A stretch of 64,000 nt of DNA from Hysterangium stoloniferum (GCA_015178975.1 WHVD01000056.1:248001-312000), one strand, 5' to 3'; shown: positions 1-11,167, counted from the stretch's first letter. Program-made: numbers and translations. The notes: generated by a model not told the origin, from the sequence alone.

Positions 1-287
1 ATAATGCAAAGACATTATTTCAGAGATATGTATCATCAATATTTGAAGATTATTCAGCAACCTTTTGAAAGCTACTTTGATTACCGGTAGGAGGGCTAGT
101 TCTTTTGAGGCTACTCCAGATATGGATTATGTTCGAAATAGATTAGTAGTATTTTTACAAGAACCTAATCCCGATGAAAAAAAATACAAACTGGAAGAAT
201 AAAAGAACTTACTGGTAATGATAGAATATACAAAAGAGATCTGTATAACGCTGCACGTAGTATGGAGTTTACAGCTAAAATAATAAT
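1..287. other. Unassigned DNA, possible coding remnant
   Basis: No complete gene is visible. Translated on the + strand, two short stretches in different frames look protein-like. One, around 120-200, is acidic and contains RNRLVVFLQEPNPDEKKY. The other, around 200-275, contains ELTGNDRIYKRDLYNAARSM. I do not recognise the family. It may be the worn tail of a host gene or of a transposon whose rest lies left of the window; it stops where repeat R1 begins. Confidence 0.25.
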
Positions 288-1068
288 AGTACCGGGTCCT
301 TATTTAATCAAGGCGAGGTGATGGTGCCTGGTTCGAGTTACCCGAGACAGGTAAATTTTGGCGGATTGTGGCGTGTATGTACGGCGACGCAGAAGAAGCT
401 TATCGATTAATAGAGTTTTTGACGCCAGACTGGCTCAGTTATCGATCAACCCTGAATTGTATCTCTCACGCTTTCCAAACCATTCTAATACGTTGGTCCA
501 TCTCGTCCAATGGGGTATTTTTGCAAGAGGATAAGAATTCTTGATTTTTTTACAGCACAGTCAACCCTTTGCACTTAGGTGGTGGCCTCTGCCGAGCGTT
601 GAGGCCTAAAGTCTAAAAGATTTACTACTTACTTACACAGTAAGGCTCAAGTGCAGCAGATAGGCCGACACAGCAGCGGAAAAGAAGACGCACTGATGAT
701 GGAGAATAGTATAGACTCCTTATTTAGGCATCGTCACCCGCAAGGTCCTCGTAATTCCGCCGTCTCGGAGGTATATTTTGACGGATTGAGTAGTGCAGGG
801 TGTTGACAGTGGATTGAGTAGTGCAGGGTGTTGATGGATTGAGTAGTGCAGGGTGTTGATGGATTGAGTAGTGCAGGGTGTTGACAGTGGATTGAGTAGT
901 GCAGGGTGTTGATGGATTGAGTAGTGCAGGGTGTTGATGGATTGAGTAGTGCAGGGTGTTGATGGATCGAGTAGTGCGGAGTTCTGAAGAGTAATGATGA
1001 CTGGGTGTCTAGCTAATGTTATTACTAACTAACGAAGACTTTTAAGATTCAACCCATTGCCAGTAGAA
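288..1068 (-). repeat. Dispersed repeat R1, copy a
   Basis: This block is the reverse complement, with many mismatches, of 3313-3804, and its left part also matches 10021-10140. Shared landmarks are the GCGTTGAGGCCTAAA / TTTAGGCCTCAACGC stretch near 597, the AGAATTCTTGATTTTTTTAC stretch near 533, and AACCCATTGCCAGTA at the right edge. It has no open frame. This copy carries an internal 25-bp minisatellite that the other copies lack. Confidence 0.7.
783..982. repeat. 25/28-bp minisatellite inside R1 copy a
   Basis: Eight head-to-tail units of GGATTGAGTAGTGCAGGGTG plus TTGAT. Units 1 and 4 end in TTGACAGT instead, giving 28 bp, so a three-unit block appears to have been duplicated. The last unit is mutated. 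R1 copy b (3313-3804) has no array at this point, so the expansion is local. Confidence 0.9.
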
Positions 1069-1071
1069 ACA

Positions 1072-1425
1072 GATGCACCATAATTTTAAAATTTAGAGAG
1101 ACTGGAACTGCACTCATTAGGGTTAATTTGAAGTGCTCTGCGTTGAACTCACACTGATACTCTTGACGTTTTCTTCAAATTTCTGCAGGTGGCGAGAAAC
1201 CCCTGGCATCTGCAAGAGAATACTGGGAACAGAATCAGAAAAAAAAACATATGTTTGGAGAATAATCTCTCTAATCAAAATGTTTTTTCATAAAAGTAAT
1301 TCCTAGCTCAAGCTAATAAGTCCTTGCACATTTATTAGAAGTTAAATATAACATGGAGATCCCCTTGCGATCGCTGAAAGGGCCGGAAGTTCCGGGCTCT
1401 TTGCCTGATGGAGGGTGGTCCAGCG
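1072..1425 (+). repeat. Dispersed repeat R2, copy 1
   Basis: Direct-orientation match to 4716-5028. The shared start is CACCATAA.TTTAAAATTTAG. Further matches are GCACTCATTAGGG, TTCTGCAGGT, AATCTCTC.AATCAAAATGT and AACATGGAGATCC, followed by GCGATCGCTG. No coding capacity, terminal repeat or target duplication was identified, so its class is unknown. Confidence 0.7.
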
Positions 1426-3312
1426 GCTATAGGAAAGTGTGGCGCAGGGCGTCGCACTGCCGCGCAAGTGTCATGACATGTTTTTTTTTTCCAAAATAAG
1501 TAGTCCTCATTATGTAATTTTGGGTTGGAAATTCGTCAGGGTTTAACTATATTTTCCTTTAGGACCTCAAAACACAAGAAATACTACATAGAGTATCCAT
1601 TTTCCTGCTGAAACATACCTTGTGTACCACTTGAAATTGGCACATCACTAGTTTTAGCCCTTAATTGAGTAATATCCATACCCAAATAAAGTTATTAGAG
1701 TGTTCAATAACAAAATATGACATTTGAAACACATGGGTTCTAGGTTTATATCAAAAACATGTATGTTGCCACTTAATTAGAAAGGCAACTGCAAGCTTAT
1801 GTATGTAATGCACTGGTGACAATATGCCCGAGAAAATTCTTAACCTTTCTTGCCACTACAATTTTTCCCGTGTAAGTTGCGGTAGTCGACACGCGCAAAA
1901 AATTTGTGGCTGTAATTTTACATGTGTTTGGTTATTTGATTATCTGACACTAGATGAAACCGAGTTTAGGAACTCACCATGTAGAACACTCGTGAATCTT
2001 GGCACTTCTAGCATGTCGGTTCCCGTTCTTACGGGTCGTGAATGGTACGCGGCTACTGGACATCAATATGTGACAAATTTATAGCTGGATGAACCTACCA
2101 TTGAATGCACATGAATCCTTTCTCGACTTTGCCTTGGCGACTCTTGGGACTTAGCCCGCAGGAGCACGACTTGTTCCCCAAATACAGCTCGTGATACTCT
2201 TTGGAAGGACAACGATCGGGCATGCGAACAATGGTGTGATTCTGCATGGGAGGGCCTCCAGGGGTTGACACAGGGATAGTAGCTATACTTACGGCCGCCT
2301 AAGATGAGGACCTTGAGTGTTTAGGGTCCGTGAATGAATTGGGGGACGTACTACAGGTGCGCTGTCATGGATATTTGGGAAAGAGTATGAGGGAGGGGGG
2401 AGTTCAATGGTGCTATACCCTAAAGAATAAGACAAACCGTGACGTTACTTAGGTATTACACAATGCTTAACAAAACATATGACTGACCTATAATGCCTTG
2501 TAGATCGACAAGACTCTCCGTAGATGCAGGAGGGACTATTTAATATAACGCGGTGAGTACATGAAAACAAGGAGTCGAAATAATAATAATCTATAACCTG
2601 CAACGAAAGAATTAGCATGTCCAAGTTCGGTGGAATCGTCCATCGCATTGTTGTGAGAACTGAGTCCTATTAATTATACCTCAGTAATAGTGAAACCGTA
2701 TTTGAGTAGCCGCATACCTATCGGAGACATTGAATAAAATTCCGAGCTGTCCTCATTTGCGATAAGTCCAGGCAGAGAGATGGAAAGATTGTCTGATGCT
2801 TGGGCATATCCCTCAGCTCAGGCAGTTATGACATGTTGCAATCGTAGGACGTACCTTCATGCACCGTGCTGTAGTTATTCACCATGCCTGGAGGGATGTC
2901 ATTGAATGTTCCGGGGTGAGGACCAGAAGACTGGTGGGAAGAGGTCCAGTGAACCACGCTTCCTACAAAGGACGGCCTCTCAAAGGTATGGAGAATAGGG
3001 CCAGTACTATTGCGGGTGAGAGTGTTCCTGTCGCGGTTGGAGACTGCATAAGCATAGCAGCACGTCAGATTGAGTGGGAGCAAAAGTGTGTCATCGGCGT
3101 ACCAATATCGGCGACATTGGGATGAACGTTGAGCATGCCTCCGCTGGCAATCTGTTTAGCATTATGTTCAGATAAACCAATGAGGGGCACCATTTCATTT
3201 GAGGGGTGAAGAATACGCTGTTGGGCAGGGTGCATCATAGTCGGATGGTCTTGAAAGTTCCATGGTGTCTTGGTGTTTCATTATATGATTTTAGGACTGG
3301 CTACTGGCAATG
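1426..3312. other. No gene recognised
   Basis: All frames are short. The largest open stretches are about 85 codons (1824-2084, 2826-3083 and 2859-3125); they overlap on opposite strands and have no family resemblance, so I treat them as chance. There is no obvious repeat or palindrome. The right edge is the inner end of R1 copy b. Confidence 0.5.
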
Positions 3313-3804
3313 GGTTAACTGTTGTTAATACCTTTTAACTGAACGCCCAGTCATTCATTATTACTGCGGATAACTGGGACCTGTCAGCATACTGGATTAC
3401 TGGATCTGTCAAAATATTCCGTCGAAACGGCATAATTCCGAGGGAGTGCTGCTGGCGATGCCTAAACAAGGACCCTATTTTCCATCAGCAGTGCATCTTT
3501 CGTGCCGGCCAATCGGCCCCATTTGAGCCTTATTGTGTAAGCAGTAAATCTTTTAGACCTTTATAGGCCTCAACGCTCGGCAGAGGCCACCAACTAAGTG
3601 CAAAGGGTTGACTGTGCTGTGAAAAAATCAGGAATTCTTATCCTCTTGCAAAATATCCATTTTGACGAGATGGACAAAAGTACCAGAATACGTGAGAAAT
3701 ACAATTCAGGGTTACATTCATTACAGGAGCCAATCGGCGTCAAAAACTCTACTGTATAAGGTATAGATAACGCTCACAGCCGCGAGTTTCTTCTTCTGCG
3801 TTGT
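3313..3804 (+). repeat. Dispersed repeat R1, copy b
   Basis: Matches the reverse complement of 370-1068 and, in its right half, 9410-9690 directly. It includes AGGCCTCAACGCTCGGCAGA near 3567, GACGAGATGGACA near 3665 and CAATCGGCGTCAAAAACTC near 3731. With copy a it forms an imperfect inverted pair about 2.2 kb apart. Confidence 0.7.
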
Positions 3805-4715
3805 AAAGGTTTGATTGTTAAGGTTGACTGGGCGGTGTCGCTATCATCTTGAGATGCCTGCCCGATGGATGATTATCTTTTTGCCGATAGAGGCAGCCTC
3901 TTAAGGTCACGTTTGGATGAGCGGACCCGCAGTGAAAGTGAATCCGGGGGCCGCAGGCTCCATTGCACAAAACATGCTGATGGGGACATGAGCGAGCCCT
4001 AACAGCATGCCAAACTAATAGTAAATACATGAAAAATCAATCTATACTACGAGTTTTAGGGCAATGAAGGAGCAGGAAGGGGCGGGATGGCGAGAAAAAG
4101 AAAATTACTCAAGGGAAGGCTGAAAACCTGTTGCACTGCAAACGTTTCAAAGAGGGACGACATACTCTACGACGCAATGCAGGCAAAGCACATGCCCCAA
4201 ATAGTGTTGGAATATAGCACGACGCGTCTGTGTCACATGACGGTGATTGGGTCCACTACGGTCCACAACTGTTGGCGTAATGCTACTAACTCCACCATCG
4301 TCTTGCTGTATGGACATCGACAAATCCGATCCAGCAAGGAAACTTGCTGGCCTCGGTACTCGCTCCCAACCGTATACTACCCACCACTGGGTCGCCAAGA
4401 TTCTCAGAGTTCGATGCACGCGTAGGTCGGCACGAATCGTCTATCTTATCACTCCCTTTGGACCAGGCTCAGTAGTAGACTCCTAATCAGTAATTCTGGA
4501 TGGGCGAAACGGTCGGGGTAGCGGTATCCCCCTGATGAGAGCTCTCGTCGGCTCGAAACCGTTACTATCCCGTTTCCCCTAGCCACCCTCTACACTAGCT
4601 GACAAAGTTCTATCTTCGGAGACAACTGTTTGCGGCGAGTGATAAGGTGGTGGTCCGCCCAGCGGCGCTCTGGTGGACGCTGGTGACCATTGCGTTGTCA
4701 TGGTCACCTGGCTAA
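3805..4715. other. No gene recognised; one small perfect hairpin
   Basis: Overlapping open stretches on both strands (4087-4425 +, 4147-4419 -, 4247-4486 +) have no recognisable domain and are judged chance. A 9-bp perfect inverted repeat, GGTGACCAT/ATGGTCACC, lies at 4682-4708 with a 9-nt loop. Nothing else was identified. Confidence 0.45.
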
Positions 4716-5028
4716 AGATACACCATAACTTTAAAATTTAGAGAGATTAGAACCGCACTCATTAGGGCTAATTTGAGGCGCTCCAGTATTGCCAGTTGAA
4801 CGTTGACTCACTCCGATACTATTTCAAATTCTGCAGGTACCAAGAAACGCCGAACACCCGGAAAAGTATCAGAGCAATGTGTAATCTCTCCAATCAAAAT
4901 GTCTTTTCATAAAAGCAATTCCTAACAGCTCAAATGTCCTTAGAAGTTGAATATAACATGGAGATCCTCCCGCGATCGCTGGGAGGGACGTAAGTTCCGA
5001 CACATTTTTCTGATGGAAGGTGTGGTTA
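4716..5028 (+). repeat. Dispersed repeat R2, copy 2
   Basis: Direct match to 1072-1425, somewhat shorter because of internal gaps. Similarity fades after TCTGATGGAAGGTG near 5015. Confidence 0.7.
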
Positions 5029-5271
5029 AAGTCGCACGAGGCGCCCTCTATGCTTACAGTGGCTGAAATGTCTCCCTTTGACGGATAAGAAAAAGACATT
5101 GGAGGCGACTCTCTCATCTCTATGCACAACCACCCCTTCCTCTAACAGCTCCTGAAACGCTTACTCTCTCGTGTTCGAGTCCGAGACACGCATCAACCTA
5201 TTTGCGGAGCTGGGGCTATCAGACAAACAATACGCAGAGAGATTGCAATCAATCGTGAGTGAAGCCTTGTG

Positions 5272-5505
5272 AGAAGAAGGCGTCTGGTGCTGAAGAAGGG
5301 GGCGCCCAGTGTCTTGAGGAATGCGCCCGTGCTGAAGAAGACCCTGAAGAAGGCGCCCGTGCTGAAGAAGGGAGGAATGCGCCAGTGCTGAAGAAGGGCT
5401 TGAGGAAGGCGCCCGTGCTCCGGCACGGGCGCCTTTTTCAGCACTGGCCGTCTTCAGCACGGGCGCCTTTTTCAGCGAAGACGACCAGTGCTGAAAAAGG
5501 CGCCC
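5272..5505. repeat. GC-rich minisatellite in head-to-head orientation
   Basis: Units built on GCGCCCGTGCTGAAGAAG run rightward from about 5272 to 5418 and then appear as their reverse complement (CTTTTTCAGCACGGGCGCC) to about 5475, then forward again. The turning point is a perfect 11-bp-arm hairpin at 5408-5433 (GGCGCCCGTGC, 4-nt loop, GCACGGGCGCC). Open frames through it encode only Glu/Ala/Arg-rich repeats and are by-products of the array. Confidence 0.85.
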
Positions 5506-6465
5506 GGTGCAGGGGGGCAGCCCTTGACATGGGGAGGAGGGGGAAGGGAAGAGAAACGAGGAAGATTTCAGGTTGGGGCATAGGACTTACATAATGGTGG
5601 GTGTTTAAACTTCTAATCACTTTATTCCCATCCCTGTGCCTGTTATTCGATACCGTAGTAGAATGTCATTGTAATAATTCATTAGGTCCATTAATCGCAA
5701 CACAAATCACTAAGAATAGAATGGGATCCCTAAACAGTCACTTGAGTGATCAAAAGGGAACCATCATAAAATATAAGTGGTTGGCAATTTCGCACATGGT
5801 ACTTGGGTGCAATCTCACAGACAAACTATCTAGAGACCGCTGTAAAGACCAAGTAAATCGTTAGATATCTGTGCGGCGCAATATACGGGTAGCAGATATT
5901 TCGGGATAGATGCAGAAGTGTCTAACTAATATGGAATCCAAAGCATGTATGAAACGATGTCAGTCCTAGCTCCGACAGAAGGCCGAATACATGAATGAAC
6001 AGTATCAGCTAGGCACATGCACATCGGGGTGTTAATTACAGCGCTGATCATAAACACAGGGGACAGATTCGTAGTCCATATGCACTATACTACGTTCAAT
6101 TCTTGAAGCTGGAGCAAAGACGAAGCAGAAAATAACGATCCCTAAAGACACTCGGAAGGTCCCAACAATTTGCTATTTTAGGGAGGATTGACATTTGATT
6201 GCAGCAAGGGTCGAGGAGGCACACGAGCCAGATCTGTCACTCGAAATGAAGACAATGAGCCACGTACCTTCTCAAGAACCACAAGCGTGATATTTTAGGC
6301 ATGCCATGAATGATATAACGAAGAACAGCTGATGGCGCTGCAGCTCTATAGGTATATTGAGCCAGGGGAACAAGGCGGAGTTCCGCCAAGTGTGTGGTCA
6401 CACTTTTCTACTTTGCGTGAACGACCGTCAGCGCGGGATCGCTGGTTTCTCCGCAAGGCTCAAGG
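5506..6465. other. Non-coding; upstream region of the apyrase gene
   Basis: No family-bearing ORF is present. The last few hundred bases should hold the promoter and 5' UTR of the apyrase gene, but I see no clear TATA or other defined element. An in-frame TGA at 6418 fixes the furthest upstream limit of an unspliced apyrase reading frame. Confidence 0.5.
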
Positions 6466-8853
6466 ATGCCCTCTCCGTCATTCGACCCATGGTTGGCGTC
6501 GCGGCGCTTTGGAATAGTGATTGATGCTGGCTCTTCCGGTTCGAGATTGCAGATATACAGCTGGCGCGATGCCAGGGCCGTTAGGTATGAAGAGGGCCAG
6601 AGCGTATTAGATAGGTTGCCAAAGATCGAAAAGGGAGCACAGAAGAGCGACGATTGGATCAGCAAGGTTGAACCTGGTGAGTAGTGTACACTACACAGGC
6701 AGTCGTAGCGATGAAGCTTATCTTTCCGGACTCTGTGAGGCATATCGTCCTTCGGTGAGAACCCAGAAGGGATAGTCTCTTATCTCGTTCCTCTACTGGA
6801 ACATGCTCAGAGTATTATACCGCCTTCACGCCAGTCCGAAACGCCCTTATTTCTTATGGCCACGGCGGGTATGCGCCTGCTCCCCAGCGAACAACAAGAA
6901 GCTGTGCTCAGGGCGGCTTGCGACTTCTTCCGCTTCCATTCGCACTTCAAACTAGATGGGCCGTCACATCAAGGACCGTGTGGTTCAAGCATTCGCGTTA
7001 TTAGTGGAGAAGAGGAGGGACTTTTTGGTTGGATAGCAGTCAACTACCTCATGGACGGATTTGGACACGCCGACGAGAGTGCGACTTATGGATTCTTAGA
7101 TATGGGCGGTGCTTCTACACAGATAGCCTTTGAGCCTAGCGAGGAGGAGCGAAAACGACATGCGGATGATCTTATCCCGGTCAGACTACGACTGTTGAAT
7201 GGCAATGAAATACACCACGAAGTCTTTGTCACTACATGGCTAGGATACGGGACAAATCAGGCTCGTGAGCGCTACGTTGGTCAGACCGTGACTGCATATG
7301 AGGCGCAACGCTCTTCAACCGGTGATAATGATGACGAGCTAGTGCCTGATCCATGTCTTCCTGTGGGACTGATTGTCACAGAGACACCAGTACACACCGG
7401 CCCCTCAACGGCACATTCTCGCAAAGCGCACAAATTAATAGGGACTGGCTCTTTTGAGCAATGCCTCAAGCAGACTGCCCCATTGTTAAACAAAAACGCG
7501 CCGTGTCTCGAAGCGCCTTGCCTCTTCAACGGAATCCATGTCCCCTCGATTAATTTTTCCGCATCGCACTTCATAGGCGTCTCGGAATATTGGTACAGTT
7601 CCGAGCATGTCTTCGGCCTAGGCGGCGCGTATGACGTGGTGCAGTATGAGCAGGCTGCGTCTCATTTCTGTTCAAGAACTTGGGATGACCTTGTCCATCA
7701 ACACGAGGCCTCTCGCGCGAGTGGCCACATAGGTGGCGATGGGGAGGTCTCTAGTGGTGGCCAGATTGTCGGTGTTGGGCACTGGGGAAAAGGCCTCGAG
7801 TTATCTCGGCTTAAAATGCAATGTTTCAAGGCGTCGTGGATAGTCAATGTTCTCCACGAAGGTCTCGGTCTTCCTAGAATTGTAGACCCTGGTGGTAACC
7901 AGACTGTCGGCGGAGCGGATGCGAAACAAAAAGCCGATCAAAAGGGCTTAGGGCGGCCCATATTTCAAAGCGCTGATACCGTTGGCGATACAGCTATTAG
8001 CTGGCCCCTCGGAAAAATTGTATTAGAGGCAAGCCAGGAAGTACCTGCTGTTTCTGCGTCCATTCCGCCATTGCATGATCCACTAGATACTTCGGTGGCT
8101 GGCGGCGGCGAATCAACCACTACTAGCGGTAAGACCCCGCCTCTCCTGGATTTTGATAGATTCGAGGACCATATATCCCACCACTTACCACCTTCGCTCA
8201 CGCGACATTCCCTCGGAATTTCACCATTTGCACTCTTATTTTATTTCACAGTATTCTCCATTTTTGCATTTATCCTCTATCGTTTGCGATACCGCGTTCG
8301 CACGACTATTCGTAGGCTCAGCCGGGGTTCATTCAAACGCGAAAGACCAGAAGTGCTCTTTGATGCGTATGGTTTGGAGGAGAACAAAATCGGTGGCGGA
8401 ACAAGTCGTCCATCAACGCCATTCTCCTCCAGCCCGCCATCTCCCACAGGAACTGGACCCACTACTGCCGGTGTCATATCCAACGTCTCCCATGCGTTGA
8501 GACGTGTACTTTCTGCGGCCAACACAGTTGTTCGTCCCGGTTCGGGGACCTCGGTGCGCAAATTCCTCCCATTTCGACACTCGAATTCCCCTCCCGGTCG
8601 TGTATCACCCCGCGGTAATGCGAATCCATTCCCCCAAGGCCCGACCACAGCATACAATCAAGGATCGCGTTCCGGCACATCGACCCCTACTGCGTTTGAG
8701 GACGACTCACATCTACCGGTGGGGCCACCCAGTCATCCACTGGGGTCTCTAACCCCATCTCGGTCACAGAACTCATCACAGCTGAGCCTGACAACTCTTG
8801 TACCACGGACAGTACCATATTCACGTAGCTCGCAGCAGGTTGTCTACCCATAA
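6466..8853 (+). CDS. YND1: Golgi-type apyrase (nucleoside di/triphosphatase), GDA1/CD39 family, Ynd1-like
   Basis: Two exons, 6466-6676 and 6740-8853, joined across a 63-nt GT-AG intron, give 774 residues. All five apyrase conserved regions are visible: DAGSSGSR at residues 20-27, ATAGMRLL at 111-118, GEEEG at 160-164, LDMGGASTQ at 190-198, and GLGGAYD near 365. One hydrophobic segment (about 563-587, FALLFYFTVFSIFAFILYRL) is followed by basic residues and a roughly 185-residue Ser/Pro/Thr-rich tail predicted to be disordered. This is the topology known for yeast Ynd1: lumenal catalytic domain and cytosolic C-tail. Known family role: hydrolysis of GDP/UDP and triphosphates in the Golgi lumen, supporting sugar-nucleotide exchange for glycosylation. 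The start is the first ATG after an in-frame stop at 6418, and MPSPSFDPWLASRRFG fits the usual short N-terminus. It looks intact and is the only such host gene here. Confidence 0.93.
6677..6739 (+). other. Intron of the apyrase gene
   Basis: The donor GTGAGT directly follows the codons for KVEP, and the acceptor is GTGAG before GCATATCG. Joining 6676 to 6740 makes one Gly codon and keeps the frame into ISSFGENPEG, the expected apyrase sequence before conserved region 2. The short length is typical of basidiomycete introns. Confidence 0.9.
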
Positions 8854-9354
8854 GATTTAAATTAGCATTATACCCCCAGACATTGGATTTTTTTAACTTA
8901 TATTTTGTATTGGACTTGTTACATTCTTAATTACCTTTTGTGCTTTACTGAAGGAATTACATTAGGCCGTACATGTAATCATATCCCAAAGAATTTAGAA
9001 TCGACAAGAGGTGAACCCGTGGGCCTCCACATACCCCACAAATTTGCTCTGTGTCGACAATTTTAAGATAAGTATTTATCAGGGCATGTCATCTAACTCA
9101 GAAAATTATTTGAATTTTATTAATTATTTGTAATTCTATATGTTTTGAATTCATTGAACTTAAAAGGCACATAAGTCAGTCACTCTTTGTAACTGGGCCT
9201 GAATACTTACTTCTGGGTCAATAATAATGTCCTTAAAGACTACATCAGCAGTCATAATCTGTGTCCTAGATTAGGGTTTTCACTCCTACTCAATTTGTTG
9301 CTGCTCTTGAAGCATCAACATAAACCTGTACATGTGAAAAGACAGGAGGGTGCA
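8854..9354. other. Apyrase 3' flank, AT-rich, no gene
   Basis: This presumably contains the 3' UTR. No canonical AATAAA is placed convincingly. No open frame or repeat was recognised before R1 copy c begins. Confidence 0.5.
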
Positions 9355-10235
9355 CGTCTTCTTTTCCGCTGCTGTGTCGGCCTATCCGCTGCGCTTGAGC
9401 CTTGTTGGGTAAGTGGTAAATATTTTAGACCTTAGGCCTCAACGCTCGGCAGAGGCCACCAACTAAGTGCAAAGGGCTGACTGTACTGTAAAAAAATCAA
9501 GAATTCTTATCCTCTTGCAAAGATACCCGACGAGATGGACAGAAGTACCAGAATGATTTTTTATTTTTAAACAGCTATCAGAGATAAAATGCAGGTTAAT
9601 TTCCTCACATCATCATGACGGAGAGCCAGTCGGCGTCAAAAATTCAAGACGTCGATAGATATCAGGTTAACGCTGCATCTATAAGTCATAGATAAGCCTC
9701 ACGTGCCCACCTACCCGCCCCCTCTCAGGACCTGTCCCCCTCCGCCATCCTCAGAACCCACAAAGGGCTCACCGCCCTAGCGAAGTTCATCGACGCCTCG
9801 ATGCCTTTGGCAAGTCGTATCCCCTTGGATTTTGTCTCTTCCTCTCTTCCTTCCCCCCCCCCTCCCTACAATTGACCCTCATACCCACACCTACTCGCCC
9901 CGGCATCTACATACATTTCTCTACCTACCATTAGGGGTCCCTGTTCCCAACCGCTAAGTACCTTAGTTGTGCGACGCGGTATATAAATGTATTTAAATAA
10001 ATATATAAAATAAGCCTCACTTGCACGAGCTTCTTCCGCGTCGAGGCCACACACGCCACGATTCGCCAAAATTTACCCGTCTAGACGGGTAACGGGAAAC
10101 AGCCAGCTGAGGCATTGATTAAATAAGGACCCGGTACTATTCTCCATTACCATCACTATTGAACCTTCTCTGTGCTTTTCCGCCGACGAGTGCGGTGTCG
10201 GCCTATCCGCTGCAGACCTTATCGTGTAAGTGGTG
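9355..10235 (+). repeat. Dispersed repeat R1, copy c, split by a LINE insertion
   Basis: The left part, 9355-9702, matches R1 copy b. The right part, from 10021, matches the reverse complement of 290-400. The segment 10178-10235 (CTTTTCCGCCG, TGTCGGCCTATCCGCTGC, GTGTAAGTGGT) is a diverged direct repeat of the left end 9362-9418. Without the insertion the unit is about 560 bp bounded by roughly 60-100-bp direct repeats, as in small terminal-repeat retrotransposons, though this class is only a suggestion. Confidence 0.6.
9692..10020 (+). mobile_element. 5'-truncated LINE (non-LTR retrotransposon) 3' end with 11-bp target duplication
   Basis: ATAAGCCTCAC occurs at 9692-9702 and 10010-10020 and flanks a 307-bp insert in R1 copy c. 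The insert opens in frame with LSPSAILRTHKGLTALAKFI (about 9731-9790) and reaches a TGA at 9873-9875. It ends in an A/T-rich tail (TGTATTTAAATAAATATATA). A short C-terminal coding remnant, a 3' UTR, an A-rich end and a variable-length target duplication are the hallmarks of target-primed reverse transcription. The coding fragment resembles the extreme C-terminus of fungal Tad-like LINE polyproteins; that match is from memory. Confidence 0.75.
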
Positions 10236-10692
10236 ATATGTGTATGTACTTCTTAGCTGGAGTTTTTAACCTAGAGCTCTCCAGACCGATCGATGAACGG
10301 CCATCTGTCAGCGTGCATCCGATTTTCCCACATCTGATTGTTTTCTGTTGTACTGTGGGAGATCCGCCTCCAATGTTATGAAAAGTGCGGTCGCACAGGG
10401 TTCACGGCGGTATTTCTTGACGATGAGCTTGCTCCCAAAAGAAATCCAATTCGAGTTTCACTCGCAATGAGATTTCTTGAGGCCAAAAGGGGTAATAATA
10501 GCCTAGCCATGACGGTCGGATGATCAAAATACATTATGTGAGATATTAGCAATTCAGCCCAACTCACGCAGATTTGGTGGCATACCGGAGATGAGTGAGT
10601 TGTTAAATTTGATGATGAAACACACCTTTTTATAGGGGGAGTCCACCAATTATTGCAACTTTTCATATGAAGATGCTAATTGTGGACCATGC
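10236..10692. other. No gene recognised
   Basis: Open stretches of 60-96 codons on both strands (10172-10381, 10338-10523, and 10376-10666 on the minus strand) overlap and match nothing I know. The stretch may include the distal non-coding end of the DDE transposon whose transposase lies at 11168-11837. Confidence 0.4.
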
Positions 10693-10888
10693 ATTTGGAG
10701 GTTAATGTGTGTCAGAACCACTATACACCTCCCAGAGCATCCAACCTATATTGTCAGGAGGTGCTACACTAACTGACACAAGATATTGAGACACAAAGTA
10801 CTTTTATTACAAGCTTATTAAACCCTTGTATATTGTGTATTGCAATAGAGTCAACTCATACTATTTTTAATATGAGTTGCCTCCAACA
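10693..10888 (-). repeat. Possible short solo LTR (Copia-like ends)
   Basis: On the minus strand the block begins TGTTGGAGGCAACTCATATT and ends in TAACCTCCA, so its ends are imperfect inverted repeats of the kind seen in Copia LTRs. Length is about 196 bp. The flanking 5-mers do not match, so the element is old or the borders are slightly wrong. Confidence 0.35.
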
Positions 10889-11167
10889 TCCTTTTCTTAT
10901 GCGTCAAGAAGAGACATTTTAGCCAGTATAAGGGGCACCTCATGTGACTTTCTATCAGGAAAAGTATTGAAGTGTCTTCGTACTACAGTTGCGGACAATC
11001 AAAGTCAGCAAGTTTAATATCTCACAATTGAGAACTTTTGGGAAGAAACTAATTCCAGATTTGGATCCAGCTGGTCAAAATACATTGAAAAGCACTTTTC
11101 TCATATTTTTCCCATTAGGTTTTAGAGTGGCCAAAACTTTTGGTCAAATTTTGTGAAATTTTGTAAG

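Noticed and set aside
4087-4486. Three overlapping ORFs of 79-112 codons on both strands
   Set aside because: No family resemblance and mutually exclusive frames; no splice-linked continuation was found.
6332-6517. ORF overlapping the start of the apyrase gene in another frame
   Set aside because: No similarity to known proteins, and it cannot be an in-frame upstream exon without splicing. The apyrase frame has its own stop at 6418 just upstream.
8501-8752. Open frames on both strands within the apyrase 3' part
   Set aside because: They are overlapping shadows of the GC-rich, Ser/Pro-coding tail of the apyrase.
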